Positions 8,991 through 18,179 are shown, numbered from the stretch's first letter. The stretch is 64,000 nt of DNA from Alphaproteobacteria bacterium (GCA_015231795.1 JADGAX010000002.1:62001-126000); one strand, 5' to 3'. Notes: generated from the letters alone by a model not told the origin. Translations and numbers: made by a program.

Positions 8991-9284
8991 TCAGGCCGGT
9001 CTGTCGTAGCGGAAATTGTCGGCATAGTTCTTGATGATGTGGCCGCGCTCGTGCGGAGCGCAGACAGACGCTTCGAACCCCATGCGCTTGGCGTAGTCTA
9101 GCGCCGCATCCAGGCTGGCGAAGGTCAGGCGCACCTGGCTTTGCGTATCGGCGGAACCGATCCAACCCATCAGGGGATCGATTTTCTTGGGGGCCGACGG
9201 CTCGTGCTCGAGGATCCAGTCCTTTGCCTTGGCCTGTCCCGACTGCATGGCCGATTTGGCCGGACGATAGATGCGAACCTGCAT
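8991..9284 (-). CDS. NADH-quinone oxidoreductase accessory subunit, NDUFS4-like
   Basis: The 97-residue product matches the ETC complex I subunit conserved region (18 kDa/NDUFS4 family): MQVRIYRPAKSAMQSGQA, then KIDPLMGWIGSADTQSQVRL, and the C-terminal NYADNFRYDRPA signature. In mitochondria NDUFS4 stabilises the NADH-oxidising arm of complex I; alphaproteobacteria carry a short homologue. I take the ATG at 9284. A longer open frame to 9338 reads into the tRNA-Pro gene and must be ignored. The gene lies alone between two tRNA genes on the same strand. Confidence 0.9.
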   Translation of the reverse strand: MQVRIYRPAKSAMQSGQAKAKDWILEHEPSAPKKIDPLMGWIGSADTQSQVRLTFASLDAALDYAKRMGFEASVCAPHERGHIIKNYADNFRYDRPA

Positions 9285-9305
9285 CGCAAACTCCCACGTA
9301 ATGTC

Positions 9306-9382
9306 TGGTCGGGGCGAGAGGATTCGAACCTCCGGCATCCAGCTCCCAAAGCTGGCGCTCTACCAGGCTGAGCTACACCCCG
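9306..9382 (-). tRNA. tRNA-Pro (anticodon TGG)
   Basis: Reverse-strand cloverleaf: acceptor CGGGGTG pairs with CGCCCCG (one G-T), anticodon arm CCAGC-TTTGGGA-GCTGG with anticodon TGG, T arm with GGTTCGAATCC, discriminator A and encoded CCA. Confidence 0.96.
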
Positions 9383-9540
9383 CTTAGGGTCCGATCGAAT
9401 GATCTGGGCCAATTGAGGCCTGGATTATGTCGTGGACCGATCCCTAAATCAAATTTCTAGAGCGGTTCCTGGTCTGCATCCGCTCGGGGCGCAAACCTAG
9501 GGGGTTCGGGACGGCTTGGCAAGCAACTAAGGCGTCGCGG

Positions 9541-10575
9541 TCAGCTGGGCAAGGGTTCTTGGACGATCACACCGTACCAACCCAACCCCTGATAGGTCTC
9601 ATAGCCTGGGGTCAAGGCGTAGCCCACAATATGGCCCTGGTCGGCCTGATAGGTGCCCATGGGCTGTCCGCCTTCCCGGCGCAGATTGAAGGTTTCGGCA
9701 AGCACGCCCCTTCCGTCGGAGGCGGCGATGACCCGCCCGCCCGAATTGATCAGCAGACAGCGGCTGCGCTCCTTCTCTTCGGGCGTCAGGCGAACGCCTT
9801 CCACGATCGTGCGGGCCTGCGCCTCCCAGTCAAAGAAAATGCCCAACGCGCCCAAAGGCTTGCCGCTGGCGTGTCCGCCCTCTCGAATGGCCGTGGCATA
9901 GGTGGCGACCGGCACCCCGCCCAGAACGGGGTTGATTTCGATGTCGGCCACCGAGAATTCGTTGCCGTCCCTGGTTTTCATGGCGTCCTGAAACCAGGCT
10001 TGGCGCGACACGTCGGCGCCGATGGCCCGATAGCGCTCGGGCCGCCCGTTGGCGATCACGCGACCCTCGGCGTCGGCCACCCACAAATCGAGATAGACCG
10101 TGTAGGAATCGAGGATCACGCCCAGACGCCGCGAGGCCCAGTCGGCTGCTTGCGTCGTTCCCTGGCCCAGGCAATCGACCATGGCCGAATCGGTCGCCCA
10201 CCAGCGCACGTCGCAGGACCGCTCGTAAAGATTGCGGTCGATCAGTTCGATCATATTGTAGGCCAAATCCATCAGGCGGGTGCCGCGCACATGCGACACC
10301 ATCAACTCGCCCAGCGTGGTCAATTCGTGAACCCGGCTGGTCAGTTCGTTTTCCAACTCCTGCGTGACGCTGGATATCTGGGTCGAGATGGTCTTCACCT
10401 CGCTGGCCACCACGGCGAAGCCCTTGCCCGCCTCGCCCGCCCGGCTGGCTTCGATCAGCGCATTCAAGGCCAAAATCTTGGTCGCCCCGGTAACGGTTTT
10501 GATGACCTTGATCTTGTCCCCGGCAATTTCGGCTACGGCACGCGACAATTCGACAATTCGCTCTGGTTCCGCCAT
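9541..10575 (-). CDS. Soluble sensor: short chemoreceptor hairpin plus C-terminal Cache-like domain
   Basis: The 344-residue protein starts with the tip of a methyl-accepting chemotaxis signalling hairpin (about residues 25-75: [30 protein letters not shown]), the part that contacts CheA and CheW. The rest (about 120-340) reads like a Cache/PAS-type sensor ([13 protein letters not shown], then [21 protein letters not shown], then [18 protein letters not shown]). I see no membrane segment, so it should be cytoplasmic. The order is inverted relative to ordinary chemoreceptors and the signalling domain is far shorter than usual. The ATG at 10575 follows GGGGAGG. It lies just downstream of the nif operon, so a link to oxygen or nitrogen status is possible but unproven. 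Confidence 0.75.
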   Translation of the reverse strand: MAEPERIVELSRAVAEIAGDKIKVIKTVTGATKILALNALIEASRAGEAGKGFAVVASEVKTISTQISSVTQELENELTSRVHELTTLGELMVSHVRGTRLMDLAYNMIELIDRNLYERSCDVRWWATDSAMVDCLGQGTTQAADWASRRLGVILDSYTVYLDLWVADAEGRVIANGRPERYRAIGADVSRQAWFQDAMKTRDGNEFSVADIEINPVLGGVPVATYATAIREGGHASGKPLGALGIFFDWEAQARTIVEGVRLTPEEKERSRCLLINSGGRVIAASDGRGVLAETFNLRREGGQPMGTYQADQGHIVGYALTPGYETYQGLGWYGVIVQEPLPS

Positions 10576-10627
10576 GTCGAGAATCCTCCCCTGGTTTCCC
10601 GTTTCGCCGCACTCCTCGACGATCTGT

Positions 10628-10677
10628 GCTTATTTTTTAAGCGTCATTATAATATGACTAATTTATGAGCTAGTCAT
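10628..10677. other. AT-rich inverted repeats between nif operon and sensor gene
   Basis: Two small hairpins lie here: GCTTA/TAAGC around a T/A loop (10628-10642) and ATGACTA/TAGTCAT (10654-10660 with 10671-10677). On the minus strand a TATAAT lies between them. They may end the nif transcript, start the sensor transcript, or both. Confidence 0.4.
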
Positions 10678-10688
10678 CAGATTATTAG

Positions 10689-11522
10689 TTATAGAACCGC
10701 TTCGAGGACCGAAATCGCATCGGCCAGCGGCACATCGATTCGGGCAATCCCCTGTCCTTCCAGAAAGCGGGTCTCGTTCTTCGTCAACTCGCCCTCGATC
10801 ACCGCCACATGGCCGGTGCCAGAGCGCTTGATGATCTGGCGGGCGAAGTCGCGTTCGATCTGATCGCGAAAGCGACAGCCCAGAAACAGGAACGAGCGGC
10901 CTGTGCGGCGCTTTTGCACCTCTTCGGGGATCGGGGTCTGGATGTCGATCTCGGCCAGCACCTGCACATAATCAGCGTCCGAGACCAGCATATTGACCTT
11001 GGGCGCCACCGAGCCATGCGGCTTGTAAAGCAGTTGCGCCCAAGCGGCCCCGGCCTGGGCATCGGTTTCCCCGCCGCTGGTTTCGTACCAGCGGTTCCAG
11101 CAATCCTTGACCTGATCGGCCTTGGTGACGCCCTGCACCATACCCCGGCCCGGCAAGCCTTCCAGCGCCATGAAGGCGGCGCTGTCGTACCAGGCATCGA
11201 CGATCATCGGCAAAGCGTCCAGCCCGGCCAACTTGCGATGAAATGGCAAGGGTTCAGGCGGTTTGGCGAAGATCGTCCCCAGCGCCCGGTCCAGCGTCAT
11301 GCGATGGCGGTGCGTTTCCACATACTGGGCGGTGGACCAAACATTATGGCGGATGCGCCCGGGAACCGCCACGATGGCTGACAGGGCCTTGGCCAACGAC
11401 AAGGTGGAATCGGGCAACGGCGAAGCCGTTTTTTGCAGCGAAAGCAGCAACGGCCCCAGATATGGAATACGCCCGCCTGTCTTGATTTCCCCGGCCAGAG
11501 ATGTAAGCAGGGCTTGCGTCAT
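10689..11522 (-). CDS. SIR2-like protein of the nif operon
   Basis: The 277-residue protein resembles the SIR2-like (SIR2_2) proteins often found in nif clusters of Rhodospirillales. It begins with a glycine-containing GGRIPYLGPLLLSL segment in the place of a Rossmann loop and ends with GRSFLFLGCRFRDQIERDFAR, a SIR2_2-type motif near residue 215. Typical sirtuin zinc cysteines are not evident, so deacylase activity is uncertain. Its ATG overlaps the nifT stop by four bases, which puts it in the nif operon as the last gene. The role in nitrogen fixation is unknown; NAD sensing or protein modification are guesses from the fold. Confidence 0.65.
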   Translation of the reverse strand: MTQALLTSLAGEIKTGGRIPYLGPLLLSLQKTASPLPDSTLSLAKALSAIVAVPGRIRHNVWSTAQYVETHRHRMTLDRALGTIFAKPPEPLPFHRKLAGLDALPMIVDAWYDSAAFMALEGLPGRGMVQGVTKADQVKDCWNRWYETSGGETDAQAGAAWAQLLYKPHGSVAPKVNMLVSDADYVQVLAEIDIQTPIPEEVQKRRTGRSFLFLGCRFRDQIERDFARQIIKRSGTGHVAVIEGELTKNETRFLEGQGIARIDVPLADAISVLEAVL

Positions 11523-11728
11523 TCGCCCGCCAGCCGCTTGGCCTCGACGGTGATGGGCAGTTTCGTATCCAAGGCCAGATCGGGCAATTCAAACACCCAG
11601 TCGTTGGTCAATTTGATCCAGCCGCCCCACATGCCGGGCTTTTCCATCTCGACCACATTGGCCTCCATGTCCTTCTTGGGGACATAGGCCTGAATGCCCT
11701 CGCCGTGCTTTCGCAACATCACCTTCAT
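11519..11728 (-). CDS. nifT: NifT/FixU family protein
   Basis: At 69 residues this has the length and whole sequence pattern of NifT/FixU: MKVMLRKHGEG start, YVPKKDMEANVVEMEKP, then GGWIKLTNDW and LPITVEAKRL near the end. NifT is a small conserved protein of nif operons with no firm biochemical role. It overlaps nifZ (upstream) and the SIR2-like gene (downstream) by four bases each, so it is translated as part of the operon. Confidence 0.93.
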   Translation of the reverse strand: MKVMLRKHGEGIQAYVPKKDMEANVVEMEKPGMWGGWIKLTNDWVFELPDLALDTKLPITVEAKRLAGE

Positions 11729-12006
11729 CGCAACCCCTCCACGGCTTCCAGTTCCTTGGCGCGCATGCCGACCAGCCTGCGCTCTTTGACGAATTCGATG
11801 GCGTAAATGTAATGGCGGGCCAGGAATGTGCCGACATGATGCACATAGCCGATGGCGCCCGGCTCGATCAGCACGTCGCCGACGCTGGCGTTGGGATAGG
11901 TGCCGTCATTGCGCACCAAGGCCATCGCCCGCACCTTTTGGCCTTCTTGGAATTGCGGCGGAAAGTCGATCTCGACCTCTTCGCCTGGCCTTGCCTCACG
12001 CATCAT
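11725..12006 (-). CDS. nifZ: NifZ, nitrogenase P-cluster maturation factor
   Basis: The 93-residue product has the NifZ domain: REARPGEEVEIDFPPQFQEGQKVRA, then VRNDGTYPNASVGDVLIEPGAIGYVHHVGTFL in its core. NifZ assists formation of the second P-cluster of the MoFe protein in Azotobacter. The start is one of two adjacent ATG codons (12006 or 12003) behind GGAGG; it overlaps the end of the LRV gene by 11 bases. Confidence 0.93.
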   Translation of the reverse strand: MMREARPGEEVEIDFPPQFQEGQKVRAMALVRNDGTYPNASVGDVLIEPGAIGYVHHVGTFLARHYIYAIEFVKERRLVGMRAKELEAVEGLR

Positions 12007-12697
12007 AACCTCCTTGGCGCATCAGCACCCGATCCACTTCGGCATCCAGCCTGCGCCTTGCCGTTTCTCGAACCAGTTGGTCGTCGTCGTCGCACAGTTG
12101 GGCCAGATGGCGCGGATCCAGCCGTTCGGCAACGATGCGCCTGACCGCCTGCGCTTTATCCTGGGCCATGGCGGATAATTGTTCGGGGTTCAATCGCTGG
12201 GCCACCAGTTGGCGCACTTGCGCATCCTTGTCCCAGGACATCACGATCAACCATTCCAGGGCCAAACGCTTGGCGCAGATCAGGCGCACCGAAACATCTT
12301 CGTCCTTCAAAAGCGCGGGAAGCAGCGCCGTGGGCAGGCGTTCGGCGGCCACTTGGCGCACCAAGCTGGATGGATCGCCCAGCAGCACGCCAAGTTCATC
12401 GCCCGCCAAGGTCTTGGCGATGCCTGCGCGCACACGGGCTTCAGGATCAGACAACAAGCGCCTTCGCAATCTGGCGGGCAAACGTAAGCCCGCTTCCAGG
12501 CGAACTTGCGGATCGGCATCCTTCAGCAAGCCCGGCAGCAAAAAGACGCTGGCGATCGCGCTGGCCCTTTTTCGGACCAGCGCGTCGCCGTCATGGATGC
12601 ATAATTCCCCGGCCGCGCAATAGACACGCTCGGGATCGCGACCCTGCGGGCAGGGACTGCAATCTTGAAGCCTTGTCTTGTCGCTGGGCGGGGTCAC
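11996..12697 (-). CDS. Leucine-rich-variant repeat protein with N-terminal 4Fe-4S motif
   Basis: The 233-residue protein begins with four cysteines, C13-x2-C16-x10-C27-x5-C33, the binding motif of the LRV iron-sulfur domain. It continues as a run of short helical repeats (about 24 residues each, e.g. DPQVRLEAGLRLP, DPEARVRAGIAKTL, DEDVSVRLICAKRL, DKDAQVRQLVAQRL). This is the protein first known from the nifB region of Azotobacter vinelandii. It probably scaffolds or senses during nitrogenase cofactor assembly, but the exact role is unknown. It sits between fdxN and nifZ, 15 bases after the ferredoxin gene. Confidence 0.9.
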   Translation of the reverse strand: MTPPSDKTRLQDCSPCPQGRDPERVYCAAGELCIHDGDALVRKRASAIASVFLLPGLLKDADPQVRLEAGLRLPARLRRRLLSDPEARVRAGIAKTLAGDELGVLLGDPSSLVRQVAAERLPTALLPALLKDEDVSVRLICAKRLALEWLIVMSWDKDAQVRQLVAQRLNPEQLSAMAQDKAQAVRRIVAERLDPRHLAQLCDDDDQLVRETARRRLDAEVDRVLMRQGGYDA

Positions 12698-12712
12698 TTT
12701 GAATATCCGCCG

Positions 12713-12907
12713 TCAGGCCGGCACGCAGGTGTCGTCAACCGGACAGACGGCGGCGCATTGCGCAGTGTCGAAAGCGCCTTCGCATTCGGTGCATTTCTCG
12801 GCATTGATGGCGAAAACGCCGCTCTTTTCCTTGATCGCCTTGTTGGGGCATTCGAATTCGCAAGCCCCGCAGCCGGTGCACTGCTCGGCGATGATTTTGT
12901 AAGCCAT
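12713..12907 (-). CDS. fdxN: 2[4Fe-4S] ferredoxin, FdxN-type
   Basis: The 64-residue protein has two cluster motifs: C10-x2-C13-x2-C16-x3-C20-P and C39-x2-C42-x8-C51-x3-C55-P. The eight-residue insertion in the second motif marks the nif-associated ferredoxins. It lies directly behind nifB, and FdxN-type ferredoxins deliver electrons to NifB or nitrogenase. The ATG at 12907 follows AAGGAG. Cytoplasmic. Confidence 0.95.
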   Translation of the reverse strand: MAYKIIAEQCTGCGACEFECPNKAIKEKSGVFAINAEKCTECEGAFDTAQCAAVCPVDDTCVPA

Positions 12908-12930
12908 GATGCGGACTCCTTATATGTTAG

Positions 12931-14373
12931 TTAAGCGGTGATCTTGTTCCTGCGCGCCTGCTCGGCGAACCAGCCGGAAACGCCTTCCTCGATATAGGCC
13001 AGCGCGAAACGGTCAACCGCTTCGATGCCTGCCTTGGCCAATTCGTCCTTGGGACAACGCCCGATCTTGGAGACCAGCACGGCGTGACAGCCGTCCAGCG
13101 CCGCCAAGATGGCCTCCATATGGTCTTCCTCGCCCCAGCCGCCCTGGCAGTAATTGTCGGCCCGGCGCACGCCGACGAAACTAAGGCCGCCAGCATCGAC
13201 GTCATAGACGCGAAATTCCTTGGCATGGCCGAAATGCTCGTTGATGCGCCCGCCGCCCTTGGTGCAAACCGCCACCCGGCGCTTCTGGCCGTGGGCCATC
13301 TGCGCCAATCCAAGCCCTGCGCGCTGGGCCGCCTGCTTGCGGTCCTCGCGTTCCTTGGCGACCAGTTGGCGATAAAGGTCGCGCGCCTCGAAATCGACCT
13401 CGGTCTTGGCGGCCACTTGATCGTTGGTGAATTCCTGCCCCCGGTCTTCGCCCAGCATGCCGACCGCGTCGGCGCGGCACTGGCGGCAATGGCGCATCAG
13501 CTTGGCGTCGATGCCGCATGCCGCCTGCACGGCCTCAAGCTCGGCATTGGTGGGCGCTCTTTGGCCGGACAGACCGAAAACGGTTCCATGCTCGGGATTC
13601 GAGATCAGCGGCATGATGTTGTGCAGAAAGACGCCCCTGGCTCGCACCGCCTTGTGGACCTCGGGCAAATGATGGTCGTTGACGCCGGGGATCAGCACCG
13701 AATTGATCTTGACCAGCATGCCCGCGGCAACAGCCTTTTCGATGCCCAGCAACTGGCGATCCAACAGGGTTTGCGCGGCCTGCCTGCCGGTCAGACGCTG
13801 GCCCTGCCAGAAAATCCAGGGATAGATCTTCTCGCCCACTTCGGCATCGACGGCATTCATCGTGATGGTGATGTGGTCGATGCCCAGTTCCTTCAAACGG
13901 TCCACATGTTCGGCCAAGGCCAGCCCGTTGGTGGACAGGCACAGCTTCACGTCGGGCAGTTGGGCGCGCACGGCCTCGAACAGGGCCAAGGTTTTGGGCG
14001 CACTGGCGCCGGCCAACGAATCGCCCGGCCCCGCGATGCCCACCACCGACATCTGCGGCACCTTAGCCGCCACCGCCATAACCTTGGACAATCCTTGCTC
14101 GACCGTTAGCTTTTCCGACACCACACCCGGGCGGCTTTCATTGGCGCAATCGAATTTGCGGTTGCAGTAATTGCATTGGATGTTGCAAGCGGGCGCCACC
14201 GCCACATGCATGCGGGCGAAATAGTGGTGCGCCTCTTCGCTATAGCAGGGATGGTCGGCAACACGCGGATCGACGCCGCCCGCCTGGGAGGGGCAGCCAG
14301 ACGCGACCGTCGAAGGGCGATCCTGGACGTTGATGCGCTTGATGCTGGCAAGTGAAACGACGGAACCCTGCAC
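12931..14373 (-). CDS. nifB: NifB, radical SAM synthase of the nitrogenase cofactor core
   Basis: The 480-residue enzyme builds the 8Fe-9S-C NifB-co cluster. The radical SAM motif CNIQCNYC (Cys63, Cys67, Cys70) follows the NifB-specific HPCYSEEAHHYFARMH. The C-terminal ~110 residues (from about KRRVAVCTKGGGRINEHFGH) form a NifX-like cofactor-binding domain, as in most proteobacterial NifB. The start is GTG at 14373 with GGAGG seven bases upstream. It heads an operon with fdxN, LRV, nifZ, nifT and a SIR2-like gene. Upstream are a sigma-54 promoter and a NifA binding site, so expression should need NifA and low oxygen. Confidence 0.97.
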   Translation of the reverse strand: MQGSVVSLASIKRINVQDRPSTVASGCPSQAGGVDPRVADHPCYSEEAHHYFARMHVAVAPACNIQCNYCNRKFDCANESRPGVVSEKLTVEQGLSKVMAVAAKVPQMSVVGIAGPGDSLAGASAPKTLALFEAVRAQLPDVKLCLSTNGLALAEHVDRLKELGIDHITITMNAVDAEVGEKIYPWIFWQGQRLTGRQAAQTLLDRQLLGIEKAVAAGMLVKINSVLIPGVNDHHLPEVHKAVRARGVFLHNIMPLISNPEHGTVFGLSGQRAPTNAELEAVQAACGIDAKLMRHCRQCRADAVGMLGEDRGQEFTNDQVAAKTEVDFEARDLYRQLVAKEREDRKQAAQRAGLGLAQMAHGQKRRVAVCTKGGGRINEHFGHAKEFRVYDVDAGGLSFVGVRRADNYCQGGWGEEDHMEAILAALDGCHAVLVSKIGRCPKDELAKAGIEAVDRFALAYIEEGVSGWFAEQARRNKITA

Positions 14374-14409
14374 GGCCTACCTCCACCGCTTTGTGACTGG
14401 AGGGACACT

Positions 14410-14425
14410 TGCAACCCGGATGCCA
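14410..14425 (-). promoter_or_regulatory. Sigma-54 (-24/-12) promoter of nifB
   Basis: On the minus strand the sequence reads TGGCAT-N5-TTGCA, a near-perfect match to the sigma-54 consensus TGGCAC-N5-TTGCA. Transcription would start near 14399, about 25 bases before the nifB GTG. Confidence 0.88.
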
Positions 14426-14468
14426 ACATTAGTGCGTTGATTGTATTGCGTTTTATGCTTTGTGCCGC

Positions 14469-14484
14469 TGTCGTGAGTCCGACA
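14469..14484. promoter_or_regulatory. NifA upstream activator sequence (TGT-N10-ACA)
   Basis: A perfect palindromic-type TGT-N10-ACA lies about 60 bases upstream of the nifB -24 box. It also forms one arm of a larger inverted repeat (arms 14469-14483 and 14490-14504, 13 of 15 positions complementary), which may double as the nifA transcript end. Confidence 0.7.
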
Positions 14485-14504
14485 AAGCCGTCCGACTCGC
14501 GACA
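14469..14504 (-). terminator. Inverted repeat behind nifA (possible terminator)
   Basis: Two 15-base arms separated by six bases begin ten bases after the nifA stop. There is no T-run, so Rho-independent ending would be weak. The overlap with the NifA binding site leaves its role open. Confidence 0.35.
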
Positions 14505-14513
14505 GGGGAAGCC

Positions 14514-16166
14514 TCAAATCCGCTTGATGGGGATGTTGTATTTCTTGAGGGCGTAGCCGACTTGGCGGGGCGTGAGACCCAGCAGGCGGGCCGCCTTGGC
14601 CTGCACCCAGCCGGTCTTTTCCATCGCCTGAACCAACCGGTTGCGTGACGGCATGCTGTCGCCGGACAGCCCCGCCTCGACGCCGTCGGTACCGGTGGCG
14701 GCCAGTTCCTCTTCCTCGAAATCCGCGTCATGGTCTTGCGCGTCGGACAGCGAGCGTATGGGGGCCGATTGTTTCCAAAGCGCCGAGGACAGGCACAGAT
14801 TCTTCTGGCAAGGCAGGTCGGCGCCCTTGATCACATCGCCCTTGGTGGTGGTGGCGACGCGCTGGATGCAGTTTTCCAACTCGCGCACATTGCCCGGAAA
14901 ATAGCAGGACATCAGATTTTCCAAGGCGTCGTCCGACATGACCAGCTTGCGCTTGTTCTCGGCGTTGAAGCGTTCCAGGAAATGGCGCGCCAGCAGCGGA
15001 ATGTCGTCCTTGCGCTCGCGCAGGGGCGGCACGAAAACCGGCACCACATTGATGCGGAAATATAGATCGGCCCTGAACTCGCCCGCGGTGACGGCCTCTT
15101 CCAGATTGCGGTTGGTGGCACAGATCAGGCGCACGTCGGTCTTCAAGGTCTTGTTGCCGCCCACGCGCTCGAACTCGCGCTCTTGCAGCACGCGCAGCAG
15201 CTTGGACTGGAACGCCTGCGAGATTTCACCGATCTCGTCTAGGAACAAGGTGCCCTTGTCGGCCAGTTCGAAACGGCCCTTGCGTTCCTGCGTGGCCCCG
15301 GTGAAGGCGCCCCTTTCATGGCCGAACAATTCGGATTCCAGCAGCGTTTCCGACAGCGCCGCGCAATTGACCTTGACGAAGGGGCCGTTCTTTCTGGGGC
15401 TGTTGGCGTGAATGGCTCTGGCGATCAGTTCCTTGCCGGTGCCCGATTCGCCGCGCAGCAGAACGGTGGTGGCGCTGGCGGCGATCTGCAGCACCTCGCC
15501 GAACACGTCGCGCATGGCGCTTGAGGTGCCGATCATTTCCGGCAGCGATCCCTTGGCGGCGCCGATGCGGCTGCCGGTCAATTCCTTCTGCAAGCGATGC
15601 TTGTCTTCCAGCAGCGCCTCGCGGTCCTTGGCCACCGCCTGGCGCAGATGCACGGCATGGCCGACCAGATTGGCCGCCATGGCCAGGAAACGCACGTCGG
15701 ATTCGAAATTGACGTCGCCCGCGCCGTCCCACACGCGCTCGATCGACAACACGCCGAAAGCCTTTTCGGTGGTCTTGATCGGCACGCCGATATAGGCGAC
15801 TTTCTCGTCGTCCAGCGAATCGTCATGCTCGCCCGACCCCGCCAGATCGGGTTCGTCCTTCAGATTGGGAATCACGATCGGCATGCCCGACGACAAGATG
15901 CGGGCCGCCATGCCTTGCACGGGGCGCACCTTGCCCTGGCGCGCCGCCTCGTTGCTCATGCCCGCCGCCGCCATGATCTCGAGCCGCCCGCCATCGCCCA
16001 TCAGGCTGATCAGGCCGCGGCGCATCTGCATGTAAGACGACAGCAAATTCAATACCTCGCGCAGCGTCTTTTCCAGATTGAGCGAGCTGTTCAACAGCTT
16101 GCTGATCTCATACAAGCTGATCATGGACAGGGCTGCGGTGTTCTTCGCTTCGTTCATAGGGGGCAC
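14514..16166 (-). CDS. nifA: NifA, sigma-54-dependent nif activator
   Basis: The 550-residue protein has an N-terminal GAF domain (about 25-170), an AAA+ domain with GESGTGKE (Walker A) and GAFTGA (sigma-54 contact), and a C-terminal Fis-type helix-turn-helix ([23 protein letters not shown]). Between them is C-x11-C-x19-C-x4-C, the oxygen- and iron-responsive linker of alphaproteobacterial NifA. It should therefore be inactivated directly by oxygen rather than only through NifL. The GTG at 16166 has AAAGG upstream; an ATG at 16157 is the alternative. It lies upstream of nifB on the same strand, and a sigma-54 box at 16199-16214 suggests it has a sigma-54 promoter of its own. Confidence 0.96.
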   Translation of the reverse strand: MPPMNEAKNTAALSMISLYEISKLLNSSLNLEKTLREVLNLLSSYMQMRRGLISLMGDGGRLEIMAAAGMSNEAARQGKVRPVQGMAARILSSGMPIVIPNLKDEPDLAGSGEHDDSLDDEKVAYIGVPIKTTEKAFGVLSIERVWDGAGDVNFESDVRFLAMAANLVGHAVHLRQAVAKDREALLEDKHRLQKELTGSRIGAAKGSLPEMIGTSSAMRDVFGEVLQIAASATTVLLRGESGTGKELIARAIHANSPRKNGPFVKVNCAALSETLLESELFGHERGAFTGATQERKGRFELADKGTLFLDEIGEISQAFQSKLLRVLQEREFERVGGNKTLKTDVRLICATNRNLEEAVTAGEFRADLYFRINVVPVFVPPLRERKDDIPLLARHFLERFNAENKRKLVMSDDALENLMSCYFPGNVRELENCIQRVATTTKGDVIKGADLPCQKNLCLSSALWKQSAPIRSLSDAQDHDADFEEEELAATGTDGVEAGLSGDSMPSRNRLVQAMEKTGWVQAKAARLLGLTPRQVGYALKKYNIPIKRI

Positions 16167-16198
16167 GCAACCTTTATCAGTTCTTTTGAATATTGCAT

Positions 16199-16214
16199 TG
16201 CAACAACCGGGCCA
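16199..16214 (-). promoter_or_regulatory. Candidate sigma-54 promoter of nifA
   Basis: Minus strand reads TGGCCC-N5-TTGCA: the invariant GG and GC are ten bases apart as required, and one position differs from the usual -24 box. It ends about 30 bases before the nifA start. I found no TGT-N10-ACA site nearby. Confidence 0.5.
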
Positions 16215-16413
16215 GACCCCGGCCCCTGACGAATGGCCCCTGAATCAAGCAAGTGGGCGGTGAGCGCTCGATTTCAATCCCTTTGGCCGGGGAGGTGTTG
16301 CTTAAATTATTGGCCCACTCCTGGTCAATGGTTAGATTTTAGGCATTTGTCAGGCGCATTGACCTTTTCTCGGCTCTCAACGACTCTGAAGCTGCGAACA
16401 ACGGAGCGGCGCC

Positions 16414-18063
16414 ATGAACACTTTCATGAAATCAAGCTGTTACGACACTGGCCTAGATGCCGTTGCGGCCAATTACGCGCCCTTGACCCCTTTGCAGTTT
16501 CTGGAACGCGCCGCCAGCGTGTTTCCCGACCGGATTTCGCTGATCCATGGCAGCCGCCAAGACAATTGGAAACGCACCTTCGAGCGCTGCAAACGGCTGG
16601 CTTCGGCGCTGCGGGGGCGTGGGCTGGGACCCAGCGACACGGTGGCCCTGATCGCCGCCAATATCCCCGCCCATTACGAGGCGCATTTCGGCGTGCCGAT
16701 GGCGGGCTGCGTGCTGAATTCGATCAATACCCGCCTGGATGCCCAAACCGTCGCCTTCATCTTGGAGCATGGCGAGGCGAAGCTGCTGCTGGTTGATCGC
16801 GCCTTCGCAGCCATCGCCGCCGAGGCGCTGGTGATGATGGAAAATCCGCCGCCGGTCATCGATATCGACGACGATGGCTTGGCGGATCACCCCGGAATCG
16901 GCGAGATCGACTACGAGAATTTTCTGAAGCAAGGATCGCTCGATTTCTCCTTCGCCTGGCCCGACGACGAATGGCGCGCCATCGCGCTCAACTACACATC
17001 GGGCACGACGGGCAATCCCAAGGGCGTCGTCTATCATCACCGAGGCGCTTACCTGAACGCGCTGGGCAACGCCATAACCTGGAGCATGGCGGCCCATCCG
17101 GTCTATCTGTGGACATTGCCGATGTTTCATTGCAACGGCTGGTGCTTTCCCTGGACGCTGGCGGCGCTGGCAGGCACCAGCATCTGTCTGCGCCGCATCG
17201 ACGCCCCCCATATTTTCAACGCCATCGCAGAGCACAAGGTCTCGCATTTCTGCGGCGCGCCCATCGTGCTGGGCATGGTCATCAACGCCAGCGACGCCGA
17301 GCGCAAAGCCTTCGCGCACAAGGTCAAGATCATGACCGCCGCCGCCCCGCCGCCCGCTGCCGTGCTTGAACGCATCGAGGCGCAGGGGTTCGAGGTAACC
17401 CATGTCTATGGCCTGACCGAAGTCTATGGACCGGCCACCGTCTGTGCTTGGCATCCTGAATGGGACGGGCTTGAGGCAAGTGAGCGGGCGCGTTTGAACT
17501 CAAGGCAGGGTGTTCGCTATCTGGTCGAGGAGGGGCTGATGGTGGCGCATCCCGAAACCCTAGAACCTGTGCCGCATGACGGCCAGACCATGGGCGAGGT
17601 GTTCTTCAGGGGCAATGTGGTGATGAAAGGTTATCTGAAAAATACCAAGGCGACCGAAGAGGCGCTTGCCGGCGGCTGGTTCCATTCCGGCGATTTGGGC
17701 GTGGTGCATCCCGACGGCTATATCGAGCTTAAGGACCGTTCGAAGGACATCATCATCTCGGGCGGCGAGAACATCTCGACCATTGAGGTCGAAGGAGCGC
17801 TCTACCAGCATCCGGCGGTGGCAGAGGCGGCGGTGGTGGCCAGGCCAGACGAGAAGTGGGGCGAAACCCCTTGCGCCTTCGTCACCCTGAAGCCGGGAGC
17901 AAAGGCTGACGCCGACGAGATCATCGCCTTTTGCCGGACCCGGCTGGCCCATTTCAAATGCCCCAAAACCGTTGTTTTCTCGGACCTGCCCAAGACCAGC
18001 ACCGGCAAGATCCAGAAATTCGCCCTGCGCGACCAGGCCAAGGGGTTGGGTGAAACGAAGTAG
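16414..18063 (+). CDS. AMP-forming acyl-CoA ligase
   Basis: The 549-residue enzyme belongs to the ANL superfamily. It has the P-loop-like [16 protein letters not shown], the GLTEVYGP motif, the A8 region [22 protein letters not shown] and the C-terminal catalytic lysine region TSTGKIQKF. The N-terminal [18 protein letters not shown] and overall pattern resemble medium-chain fatty acid or DmdB-type CoA ligases. The acid it activates cannot be read from the sequence. It starts 247 bases from the divergent nifA gene with GGAG upstream. No operon partners are evident. Confidence 0.85.
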   Translation: MNTFMKSSCYDTGLDAVAANYAPLTPLQFLERAASVFPDRISLIHGSRQDNWKRTFERCKRLASALRGRGLGPSDTVALIAANIPAHYEAHFGVPMAGCVLNSINTRLDAQTVAFILEHGEAKLLLVDRAFAAIAAEALVMMENPPPVIDIDDDGLADHPGIGEIDYENFLKQGSLDFSFAWPDDEWRAIALNYTSGTTGNPKGVVYHHRGAYLNALGNAITWSMAAHPVYLWTLPMFHCNGWCFPWTLAALAGTSICLRRIDAPHIFNAIAEHKVSHFCGAPIVLGMVINASDAERKAFAHKVKIMTAAAPPPAAVLERIEAQGFEVTHVYGLTEVYGPATVCAWHPEWDGLEASERARLNSRQGVRYLVEEGLMVAHPETLEPVPHDGQTMGEVFFRGNVVMKGYLKNTKATEEALAGGWFHSGDLGVVHPDGYIELKDRSKDIIISGGENISTIEVEGALYQHPAVAEAAVVARPDEKWGETPCAFVTLKPGAKADADEIIAFCRTRLAHFKCPKTVVFSDLPKTSTGKIQKFALRDQAKGLGETK

Positions 18064-18108
18064 GAACACGCTGGGTCTTGCGGTCCAAAAACTTTCATCC
18101 GGTGCCGG

Positions 18109-18138
18109 TTGACAAGCCGGGGGGGTGGCCTGTATGGT
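18109..18138 (+). promoter_or_regulatory. Sigma-70-type promoter of rpmJ
   Basis: TTGACA (18109-18114) and TATGGT (18133-18138) are 18 bases apart. The -10 box is flanked by a G7 run and a C7 run (18119-18125 and 18139-18145) that could pair. Confidence 0.6.
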
Positions 18139-18179
18139 CCCCCCCTCTTTCGACCCTGGCAACAATTGGAACGCGTCCC

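Noticed and set aside
8991-9338. Longer start for the NDUFS4-like gene
   Set aside because: The extra 18 codons lie in the tRNA-Pro gene.
9559-10668. 369-residue frame opposite the sensor gene
   Set aside because: Antisense shadow with low-complexity composition and no ribosome site.
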